Assembly: GCA_900548795.1 (NCBI GenBank)
Contig: URLT01000093.1
Coordinates: 1 to 6,584, forward strand
Source: an uncultured Eubacteriales bacterium
GTDB taxonomy: Bacteria > Bacillota > Clostridia > Oscillospirales > Oscillospiraceae
Direction of reading: 5' to 3'
DNA: 6,584 nucleotides
Each line of letters begins with the position of its first letter. The first letter of the stretch is position 1. Position numbers and translations under genes: made by a program. This document shows positions 1 to 5,004 of the stretch, in pieces. Below the pieces are notes generated by a model. That model was not told where the DNA came from, did no database searches, and saw only the letters and a list, made by a program, of their open reading frames with translations.

Positions 1-1721
1 AGCCGCAGCCCCAGCCGCTTCAGCTCGCGCACGGCCTGCACGGCGTCGGGCTTGAGCGTGTCGGCAACGGCGACGAGACCGAGAAACCGGTCGCCCTCGG
101 AAAAATAGAGCGGCGTCTTGCCCTCCTGCGCCAGCGTCTGCGCGCGCCGTTCCCACGCCTCGGGCACGGGAGCGGTCAGAAACTCCCGCTTTCCTCCGCG
201 AAGCGCAACGCCGCCGCGCTTGGCGCTCAAGCCATTGCCTGCGGCTGCGGCGAACTCCGTCACGGGCTGGGGCGCTCTGTCCCCGGCGTAGTCGACGATC
301 GCCCGCGCCAGCGGGTGCTCGCTGCGCGCCTCGAGCGCGAGCGCCGTCTCGAGCAGCGCCTCCTGCGTCACGCCCTCGGCCGGGAGCAGCTCGGTCACGC
401 GCGGTCTTCCCTCGGTCACCGTTCCGGTCTTGTCCAGAACAACGGTGTGCACCCTGCCGGTCGTCTCCAGGCTGACGGCGGTCTTAAACAGAATGCCGCG
501 CTTGGCGCCCATGCCGCTTCCGACCATGATCGCCACCGGCGTGGCCAGACCCAGCGCACAGGGGCAGCTAATGACCAAAACGGAAATGGCGCGCGCCAGA
601 GCATAGCCAAAGCTCTGCCCGACCAGCAGCCAGACGAGCAGCGTGACCGCCGCAACGGCCATCACGACCGGAACAAACACGCCCGCGACGCGATCCGCCA
701 GCTTGGCGATCGGCGCCTTGGTCGCGGCGGCGTCGCTCATCAGCTTGACGATCTGCGCAAGCGTCGTGTCCTCGCCGACCCGCGTCGCGCGGCATTTCAG
801 GAAGCCCGAGCGGTTCATCGTTGCGGCGCTGACCGCGTCGCCCTCGGCCTTGTCGACCGGCAGGCTCTCTCCCGTGAGCGCCGACTCGTCCACCGCGCTG
901 CTGCCCTCGACGACGACGCCGTCGACCGGGATGCTCTGCGCCGGGCGAACAAGGAACACGTCGCCGACGCGCACCTGCTCGACCGGAACACGCTGCTCCC
1001 TGCCGTCGCGCACGACGGTCGCCGTCTTTGGTGAGAGCGCGAGCAGGCTCTGCAGCGCGTTGGTGGTCTTGCCCTTCGCGCGCGCCTCGAGCAGCTTTCC
1101 GAGCGTAATGAGCGTGAGGATCATTGCCGCAGACTCAAAATACAGCTCGTGGAGCATATGCATGTGCTCCGGCATCGCAGTCATGCGATAGAGCACCGCG
1201 ATGCTGTCGCCGTAGGCCGCCGCCGCGCCGAGCGAGACGAGCGTGTCCATGTTCGGCGCGCGATGCAGCAGCCCCGTGACGCCGCTGCGGAAAAATTTTC
1301 GGTTGATGACCAGAATTGCCGTCGTGAGCAGAAGCTGCGTCAACCCCTGCGCCACGGCGTTTTCGGCCAGCGCCGCCGGGAGCGGCCAGCCCCACATGCC
1401 GTGCCCCATGGAGAGATACATCAGCGGCAGCAGCAGCGCCAACGAGCAGAGCAGGCGCGTGAGCAGAGTCTTGCACTCGCTCTTTTCGGCGCTTTGCGGA
1501 GTGCTCGGCTTCGCCGCCGCCCCCTTCCGGCTTGCGCCGTAGCCCGCTGCGCGGACGGCCTCGACAACGGCCTCCGGCGCGGCGTCGCCCTCGACAGACA
1601 TGGAGTTCGTCAGCAGGCTGACCGCGCAGGCGTCCACGCCCGCAACGGCCTTGACGGCCTTTTCCACACGTGCGCTGCACGCCGCGCAGCTCATTCCGGT
1701 CACATCAAATTGCTGTTTCAT
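1..1721 (-). CDS. copA: Copper-exporting P1B-type ATPase CopA, 3' end cut by window edge
   Basis: Membrane ATPase that pumps Cu(I) out of the cytoplasm. 573 codons are visible in one open frame from an ATG at 1721; the 3' end lies beyond position 1. Seen in order: an N-terminal heavy-metal-associated domain with GMSCAAC (Cys12, Cys15); a hydrophobic block from about residue 88 with a Met/His-rich stretch (residues 101-110) and another at 183-191; the actuator motif TGES (283-286); the transmembrane metal site CPC (386-388), which marks the Cu/Ag subgroup; the phosphorylation motif DKTGT with Asp430; and the nucleotide-domain SEHPL (His469) and GNGL (495-498). The frame stops just before the expected hinge GDN motif. 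Only one N-terminal metal domain is present. The start follows AGAGG with a 7-nt spacer, 10 bp after the csoR stop, so the two are cotranscribed and CsoR-controlled. Cu(I) rather than Ag(I) as main substrate is inferred from the family and the csoR linkage. Confidence 0.96.
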   Translation of the reverse strand, partial: MKQQFDVTGMSCAACSARVEKAVKAVAGVDACAVSLLTNSMSVEGDAAPEAVVEAVRAAGYGASRKGAAAKPSTPQSAEKSECKTLLTRLLCSLALLLPLMYLSMGHGMWGWPLPAALAENAVAQGLTQLLLTTAILVINRKFFRSGVTGLLHRAPNMDTLVSLGAAAAYGDSIAVLYRMTAMPEHMHMLHELYFESAAMILTLITLGKLLEARAKGKTTNALQSLLALSPKTATVVRDGREQRVPVEQVRVGDVFLVRPAQSIPVDGVVVEGSSAVDESALTGESLPVDKAEGDAVSAATMNRSGFLKCRATRVGEDTTLAQIVKLMSDAAATKAPIAKLADRVAGVFVPVVMAVAAVTLLVWLLVGQSFGYALARAISVLVISCPCALGLATPVAIMVGSGMGAKRGILFKTAVSLETTGRVHTVVLDKTGTVTEGRPRVTELLPAEGVTQEALLETALALEARSEHPLARAIVDYAGDRAPQPVTEFAAAAGNGLSAKRGGVALRGGKREFLTAPVPEAWERRAQTLAQEGKTPLYFSEGDRFLGLVAVADTLKPDAVQAVRELKRLGLR

Positions 1722-1731
1722 GATTTCGCCT

Positions 1732-2025
1732 CTATTTCATCATGCGCTGAAGCGTCTGCATCAGCTCGTCGATCACCGTCTCGTCCCCGGCACGGATGCC
1801 CTCGGTCACGCAGGTGCGGATATGCGCCTCCAGCAGCTCCCGGCTGAACGCACCGATCGCCGCCGAGGCAGCCGAGGCCTGCACCAGAATATCCGGGCAG
1901 TATGCGTCCTGCTCAAGCATCCGGCGCAGACCGCGGATCTGCCCCTCGACCCGATTCAGCCGGTTCAGCAGGCTCTGCCGCTCCTCCGGCGCGCGGAGCT
2001 TCGTTTTCTTGCAGCATTGCAGCAT
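1732..2025 (-). CDS. csoR: CsoR-family copper-sensing transcriptional repressor
   Basis: A 97-residue all-helical DNA-binding protein of the CsoR/RcnR family (DUF156). These repressors bind operator DNA when metal-free and release it when Cu(I) binds. The family signature RLNRVEGQIRGL is at 22-33, and the Cu(I) ligand set Cys-His-Cys is intact at Cys43 (in AYCPDILVQ), His68 and Cys72 (in AHIRTC). This matches the copper-sensing pattern rather than the Ni/Co (RcnR) or formaldehyde (FrmR) variants. An additional Cys4-Cys5 pair sits at the N-terminus. The ATG at 2025 follows a strong AAGGAGGA with good spacing. The gene leads the csoR-copA operon and has a matching operator in its own promoter, so it is almost certainly autoregulated. 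Length is normal for the family. Confidence 0.95.
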   Translation of the reverse strand: MLQCCKKTKLRAPEERQSLLNRLNRVEGQIRGLRRMLEQDAYCPDILVQASAASAAIGAFSRELLEAHIRTCVTEGIRAGDETVIDELMQTLQRMMK

Positions 2026-2040
2026 GTTCGTCCTCCTTCA
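2026..2040 (-). promoter_or_regulatory. Strong ribosome binding site of csoR
   Basis: On the minus strand AAGGAGGA (2038-2031) lies directly before the csoR ATG, with 6 nt between AGGAGG and the start. It is a near-perfect Shine-Dalgarno sequence and fixes the csoR start. The leader palindrome ends only a few bases upstream, at 2044. Confidence 0.85.
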
Positions 2041-2043
2041 TGC

Positions 2044-2079
2044 TGATATTGATTCTAGATTAATCAAGAATCAGTATCA
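2044..2079. repeat. 36-bp near-perfect palindrome in the csoR leader
   Basis: The left arm TGATATTGATTCT (2044-2056) and right arm AGAATCAGTATCA (2067-2079) are complementary at 12 of 13 positions. The intervening 10 bp contain the palindrome GATTAATC on the same centre (2061/2062), so 16 of 18 pairs of the whole 36 bp match. The element begins at about the predicted transcription start and ends just before the csoR ribosome binding site. It could be a symmetric operator for a second regulator or a 5'-terminal mRNA hairpin. It is not followed by a T-run, so it is not a terminator. The arms resemble half of a Fur-type TGATAAT box only loosely. Confidence 0.8.
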
Positions 2080-2086
2080 CAGCCTC

Positions 2087-2115
2087 ATTATATACCCCCA
2101 ATGGGTATATTGCAA
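2087..2115 (-). promoter_or_regulatory. Promoter of the csoR-copA operon
   Basis: On the minus strand a -35 TTGCAA (2115-2110) is followed by a 17-bp spacer and a perfect -10 TATAAT (2092-2087). This is a vegetative sigma-A type promoter with optimal spacing. The start point should fall near 2080, leaving a leader of about 55 nt before csoR. It lies downstream of the terminator of the preceding DtxR-family gene, so copper-operon transcription starts here independently. Confidence 0.88.
2090..2110. promoter_or_regulatory. CsoR operator overlapping the promoter spacer
   Basis: A perfect inverted repeat of 8-bp arms, ATATACCC (2090-2097) and GGGTATAT (2103-2110), with a 5-bp centre CCAAT. The TACCC/GGGTA core is the established CsoR operator pattern. 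It fills the spacer and overlaps the -10 and the edge of the -35, so a bound repressor would block RNA polymerase. With csoR directly downstream this is a classic autoregulated copper switch. Confidence 0.9.
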
Positions 2116-2126
2116 GCGTTTTTTTC

Positions 2127-2161
2127 AAAAAAACAGAGAGCCGCAGGGCTTGCGGCTCTCT
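2127..2161 (-). terminator. Intrinsic terminator after the DtxR-family gene
   Basis: An 11-bp perfect stem (2135-2145 with 2151-2161; arm AGAGAGCCGCA) and a 5-nt loop. On the minus strand it is followed, after two bases, by seven T (2133-2127). It ends the transcript of the DtxR-family gene about 75 bp after its stop and insulates the csoR promoter, which starts at 2115. Confidence 0.92.
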
Positions 2162-2208
2162 TGCTGTTCTATTTTCCGGCAGATTTTCGCGCGGCGTGCT
2201 CATACTAG

Positions 2209-2225
2209 GATTCAATATTTGAATC
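2209..2225. repeat. 17-bp palindrome just after the DtxR-family gene
   Basis: Perfect 7-bp arms GATTCAA (2209-2215) and TTGAATC (2219-2225) around a 3-bp centre. It lies between the DtxR-family stop codon and its terminator. It has no T-run, so it is more likely a protein-binding site or a 3' mRNA hairpin than a terminator. It adjoins the 18-bp sequence shared with the csoR leader. Confidence 0.65.
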
Positions 2226-2239
2226 AAGGATCCGTATCA
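2222..2239 (-). repeat. Second copy of the csoR-leader half-palindrome
   Basis: The minus-strand sequence starting at the DtxR-family stop codon matches minus 2079-2062 in the csoR leader at 16 of 18 positions, both following TGATAC-GAT-CTTGATT with one variable base at each gap. The offset is exactly 160 bp. One copy overlaps a stop codon and the other starts at a predicted transcription start, which suggests a duplicated binding site. Confidence 0.7.
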
Positions 2240-2620
2240 GACCGCACCGCGTTCGCCGACGGCGGCAACGTGGCGCTTGATGGCCTCGAAGGACTCGTCA
2301 CTGATGTCGTGCTCGAGCTTGCAGGCGTCCTCCGCGGCGGTTTTTTCGTTGACGCCGAGGCGGATCAGAAACGCCGTGAGCAGCGTGTGCCGCTCGTAGA
2401 TCTTCGAGGCGATCTCCATGCCCGCATCCGTCAGCGTGATGTAACCGTCGCGGTCGACCAGAATATACGCGCCGCGCTTCAGAATGCCCACTGCGCGGCT
2501 GACGCTCGGCTTGGAAAAGCCCATATGCTCGGCAACGTCCAGCGAGCGCACCGCGCCCTTCTCGCGCAAAAGCACGAGGATCGTCTCAAGATACATTTCT
2601 CCGGATTCCTGTAGGTGCAC
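2237..2620 (-). CDS. DtxR-family metal-dependent transcriptional regulator, short form
   Basis: A 127-residue cytoplasmic repressor-type protein with the two core DtxR/MntR domains: a winged helix-turn-helix (about residues 1-65, recognition region GFSKPSVSRAVGILKR) and a helical dimerisation/metal domain (about 66-117). It lacks the C-terminal SH3-like domain of the long forms. From memory of family alignments, Met9 (in GEMYLET), Cys100, Glu103 and His104 (in DACKLEHD) follow the DtxR/IdeR iron-type ligand pattern, and His78 is also kept. Glu12 is MntR-like. MntR would have Asp and Glu in place of Met9 and Cys100. Iron is therefore the favoured metal, though manganese cannot be excluded. The GTG start at 2620 is chosen because GGGGAGGAG lies 6 nt upstream. 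The gene has its own candidate promoter and a strong terminator, so it is probably monocistronic. Its targets are not evident; no iron or manganese transporter is in the window. Confidence 0.9.
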   Translation of the reverse strand: MHLQESGEMYLETILVLLREKGAVRSLDVAEHMGFSKPSVSRAVGILKRGAYILVDRDGYITLTDAGMEIASKIYERHTLLTAFLIRLGVNEKTAAEDACKLEHDISDESFEAIKRHVAAVGERGAV

Positions 2621-2635
2621 GGTAAGCTCCTCCCC
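2621..2635 (-). promoter_or_regulatory. Ribosome binding site deciding the GTG start of the DtxR-family gene
   Basis: Minus-strand GGGGAGGAG (2635-2627) sits 6 nt before GTG 2620. The next in-frame ATG (Met9) would remove part of the first conserved helix and a predicted metal ligand, so the GTG is preferred. Confidence 0.75.
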
Positions 2636-2677
2636 TGCTGCAGCGTCCGGGCAGCCTTCGCCCGAGCGCTGTCGTAT

Positions 2678-2706
2678 TTTATACTAATACCATTATGTTA
2701 TGTTAT
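2678..2706 (-). promoter_or_regulatory. Candidate promoter of the DtxR-family gene
   Basis: In an AT-rich island within GC-rich DNA, the minus strand shows a -10-like TATAAA (2683-2678) and, 17 bp upstream, a weak -35-like ATAACA (2706-2701). A short inverted repeat, GTATT and AATAC separated by 7 bp, overlaps the -10 and could be an autoregulatory site. The spacing is right, but the -35 matches consensus at only four of six bases. Confidence 0.5.
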
Positions 2707-2745
2707 TTCCCCGCAGAATGCAGGGTCGCGTTGCGCCGCAGGCGC

Positions 2746-3834
2746 TCACTGCTGCCCGTCCTCCGGCGCAGCGTCGGCCGAATCCTCATACGAGAGGCTG
2801 AAGGGTAGCTCCCCGGTCTCGTCGTTGTCAGACGGCGCAAGCTCCTCCGGGGAGGGCGCATCGGCGGGCAGAGAAAACTCCTCCGGCGCGGGCGCGTCGG
2901 CGGGCAGAGAAAACTCCTCCGGCGCGGGCACGTCGGCGGGCAGCGAAAACTCCTCCGGCGCGGGCGCGTCAAATTCGTCCTCCGGCTCGGCCGCATACTG
3001 CGCGTCGTCCTCCTCGTCCCACTCGTCCGCCCTCGACTTGGACTTTTTGCCGCTGCGCTCGGCCTCGGCCTGACGGCGGGCAAATTCCTGCGGATCGATG
3101 CTCTCCCAATAGGCGTCGGCGCGCTGATAGGTCATGTAGAGCGTCCATTCGCTCGGCGCGCGCCAGAACAGGCTGTTCAGGAGGCAGAAGCCCTTATAGC
3201 TCAGCGCATAGAACCAGAACAGCACAAACAGCACGAACAGCAGCGCCATCAGCGCCAGCGCCTCCATCAGGACGGGGCTGGTCGCGTCGACCATCAGTCT
3301 GTAGAGCGTGACGCAGACCGGATAGGCCAGAATCGCCGTGAGGATCGCCGCGATCGGATAGACCGAGCCGCTGCGCAGCTTTTTCCGCTGCTCATAGACG
3401 GCCTCGGCCTGATAGGTCAGGGCGCGGGCGCACTCGATCTCAGCGCCGAGCAGGCGGTGATGCCCGCGCTGCACGCGGCTGCGGTCGACCAGATAGATCA
3501 CCGTGTAGATCACGCCGTTGACCAGCAGCGGCGCGGCGAAGCCCAGCACTGCCAGCAGCACAAGCGAGCCTGCAAGGCTGCCGTGCGGCAGGGCGCGCAC
3601 CAGCCCCGGCAGCACCGGCAGCAGCTCCAGATAGGTCATCAGCGATTCGCCGAGCAGGCAGACCAGAAGGTTCACCGAGCCGAGCAGGATGCCGAGGCCG
3701 AACAAAACCATGCCCACCGGCTTGAGGATGCGGCTGGTCAGGAGCGCCCGGTCGAGCATCTGTTCCGTGTTGACAAGATATTCCCACGTCGGCTGCACCT
3801 CCCGTGCGGTCAACGGTTTCCTTTCATTTTTCAT
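2746..3834 (-). CDS. Hypothetical four-helix membrane protein with acidic repeat tail
   Basis: I do not recognise the family of this 362-residue protein. Hydrophobic segments at about 39-61, 87-116, 158-181 and 190-223 predict a multi-spanning membrane protein (about four helices). They are separated by a charged stretch at 117-156 (YEQRKKLRSGS before helix 3). After the last helix comes a soluble region with aromatic and charged residues (225-262), a basic patch GKKSKSR (262-268) and a strongly acidic, Pro/Glu/Asp-rich tail to the end. The tail holds three 12-residue repeats of the type APAPEEFSLPAD (290-325) and a degenerate fourth. No signal peptide or enzymatic motif is visible. The ATG at 3834 follows AAAGGAG with a 7-nt spacer and overlaps the ispF stop by 11 bp, so it is the last gene of the murD-ispD-ispF operon. 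A role near the cell envelope is possible but rests only on position and membrane topology. Confidence 0.85.
   Translation of the reverse strand: MKNERKPLTAREVQPTWEYLVNTEQMLDRALLTSRILKPVGMVLFGLGILLGSVNLLVCLLGESLMTYLELLPVLPGLVRALPHGSLAGSLVLLAVLGFAAPLLVNGVIYTVIYLVDRSRVQRGHHRLLGAEIECARALTYQAEAVYEQRKKLRSGSVYPIAAILTAILAYPVCVTLYRLMVDATSPVLMEALALMALLFVLFVLFWFYALSYKGFCLLNSLFWRAPSEWTLYMTYQRADAYWESIDPQEFARRQAEAERSGKKSKSRADEWDEEDDAQYAAEPEDEFDAPAPEEFSLPADVPAPEEFSLPADAPAPEEFSLPADAPSPEELAPSDNDETGELPFSLSYEDSADAAPEDGQQ
2827..2967 (-). repeat. 36-bp tandem repeat encoding the acidic tail
   Basis: Three in-frame 36-bp units (2932-2967, 2896-2931, 2860-2895) and a degenerate fourth (2827-2859) encode PAPEEFSLPAD-type repeats. 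The DNA units are almost identical, with scattered single-base differences. This points to recent expansion and a likely length-variable site. The unit is a multiple of three, so gain or loss of a unit keeps the frame. Confidence 0.88.
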
Positions 3835-4327
3835 GCTGTAGCTCCTTTCTTTCTTTGCGCGCGTCGAGCAGACAAACGGCGTGGCAGGCGATGCCCTCGC
3901 CGCTGCCGGTGAAGCCGAGCCCCTCCTCGGTGGTCGCCTTGATGTTCAGGCACGACTCCGGCACTTGCATGGTCTGCGCCAGCGTGCGGCGCATGGCTTC
4001 GATATAGGGGCGCAGCTTCGGTCTCTGCGCGATCACCGTGACGTCGGCGTTTCCGAGCGCAAGACCGCTCTCGTCCAGCTTATCCGCCACGTGTCTGAGC
4101 AGGGTCAGGCTGGAAATGCCCGCATAAGCCTCGTCACTGTCGGGAAAGAGCGCGCCGATGTCGGGCAGCCCCGCTGCGCCCAGCAGCGCGTCCATCAGCG
4201 CATGGGTCAGCACGTCGGCGTCGCTGTGGCCGTCCAGCCCCAGCGCATAGGGGATCTCCACGCCGCCGAGCACCAGCCTCCGCCCTGCGGTCAGCCGGTG
4301 AACGTCATATCCGTGCCCGATTCGCAT
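3824..4327 (-). CDS. ispF: 2-C-methyl-D-erythritol 2,4-cyclodiphosphate synthase IspF
   Basis: Fifth enzyme of the MEP isoprenoid pathway. It cyclises CDP-methylerythritol 2-phosphate to methylerythritol 2,4-cyclodiphosphate with release of CMP, in the cytoplasm as a trimer. The 167 residues start with the hallmark GYDVHR. The zinc ligands Asp8, His10 and His42 occupy the canonical positions. GHSDADV (33-39), PDIG..FPDSD (55-65) and KATTEEGLGFTG (130-141, with the conserved Thr133/Glu135) are all present. About ten residues of charged tail follow the usual end. The same frame is open far upstream to 4588, but that part lies inside ispD and has no IspF similarity. The ATG at 4327 gives the family N-terminus and has GGAGG 8 nt before it. 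The gene overlaps the ispD end by 37 bp and the next gene by 11 bp, which indicates translational coupling. Confidence 0.97.
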   Translation of the reverse strand: MRIGHGYDVHRLTAGRRLVLGGVEIPYALGLDGHSDADVLTHALMDALLGAAGLPDIGALFPDSDEAYAGISSLTLLRHVADKLDESGLALGNADVTVIAQRPKLRPYIEAMRRTLAQTMQVPESCLNIKATTEEGLGFTGSGEGIACHAVCLLDARKERKELQHEK

Positions 4328-5004
4328 ACCGCATTCCTCCGTTTCAGAATGGCCTCGGCAAAGGCCAGATCGACCGGCGTCGTGACCTTGAGGTTTTCGA
4401 CGTCTCCGGGCGTCAGGAACACCTCCTGCCCAGCAAGCTCCATGGCCGAGCAATCGTCCGTCAGCGCCCTTCCGGCCGCAAGGGCACTCGTCAGCGCTGC
4501 CGTCAGCGCCGCCGTGCGGAATACCTGCGGCGTCTGCACCGCGAACAGCGTCGAGCGCTCCGGCGTCTGCCGGACGCGACCGCTGCACGCGACCTTGATC
4601 GTGTCGTGGACCGGGACGGCCGGCGCGGCCGCGCCGGTTTCCCTCGCTCTGCGCACCGCAGCAGCGACGACCGCCTGCGTGACCAAGGGACGCGCGCCGT
4701 CATGAACGGCCACCAGCTCCGTTTCCACCATCTGCAGACCTCGCAGCACGGACTCGCTGCGCGACGCACCGCCGGGGCAAACGGCCTTGAGCTTCGAGAC
4801 GGACGCGCAAAGCGCGCGAACCGGCTCGAGCAGATCGTCACGCGTGACGATAATGAGCGCGTCGAGCTCCGGGCACGCGGCCAGCGCGCGCACCGTGTGC
4901 AGCAGCAGCGGCGTCCCGTTCAGGGGGGCAAGCGCCTTGTCGATACCGCCCATGCGGCTGGCGGAGCCCGCCGCCGCGATCAGCGCCGTGCAGCCCCCGC
5001 TCAC
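4291..5004 (-). CDS. ispD: 2-C-methyl-D-erythritol 4-phosphate cytidylyltransferase IspD
   Basis: Third enzyme of the MEP pathway. It transfers CMP from CTP to methylerythritol 4-phosphate in the cytoplasm. The 237-residue length is typical. Motifs in order: the nucleotide-binding loop AAAGSASRMGG (10-20) with Arg17 and a following Lys23; GGASRSESVLRGL (78-90); VHDGARPL (100-107); PVHDTIK (131-137); the active-site region PERSTLFAVQTPQVF (148-162); TDDCSAME (182-189); and NLKVTTPVDL (204-213). The start is GTG at 5004, giving eight residues before the first strand, as expected. It overlaps the murD stop by 4 bp (GTGA). The upstream Shine-Dalgarno is weak, so translation probably depends on ribosomes finishing murD. 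IspD and IspF are separate proteins here, not the fused IspDF of some bacteria. Confidence 0.96.
   Translation of the reverse strand: MSGGCTALIAAAGSASRMGGIDKALAPLNGTPLLLHTVRALAACPELDALIIVTRDDLLEPVRALCASVSKLKAVCPGGASRSESVLRGLQMVETELVAVHDGARPLVTQAVVAAAVRRARETGAAAPAVPVHDTIKVACSGRVRQTPERSTLFAVQTPQVFRTAALTAALTSALAAGRALTDDCSAMELAGQEVFLTPGDVENLKVTTPVDLAFAEAILKRRNAVCESGTDMTFTG
4328..4340 (-). promoter_or_regulatory. Ribosome binding site fixing the ispF start
   Basis: Minus-strand GGAGG (4340-4336) lies 8 nt before ATG 4327, inside the ispD coding sequence. It decides the ispF start against longer in-frame readings and allows independent ribosome loading within the overlap. Confidence 0.75.

Noticed and set aside
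315..1191. Plus-strand frames opposite copA.
   Set aside because: The minus strand carries an unbroken P-type ATPase with all motifs in one frame. The plus-strand products are low-complexity and have no plausible start context.
1796..2614. Plus-strand 272-codon frame spanning csoR, the intergenic region and the DtxR-family gene.
   Set aside because: It crosses a promoter, an operator and a terminator of the opposite strand and has no recognisable protein features.
2709..2745. Hairpins GCGCC/GGCGC (2733-2745) and CCC-GCA/TGC-GGG (about 2710-2724) as a terminator of the murD operon.
   Set aside because: The stems are short or bulged, and no T-run follows on the minus strand. Some read-through into the DtxR-family gene remains possible.
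3824..4588. A 254-residue reading of ispF with a long N-terminal extension.
   Set aside because: The added residues are ispD read in another frame, with no IspF similarity. ATG 4327 gives the conserved MRIGHGYDVHR start with its own ribosome binding site.
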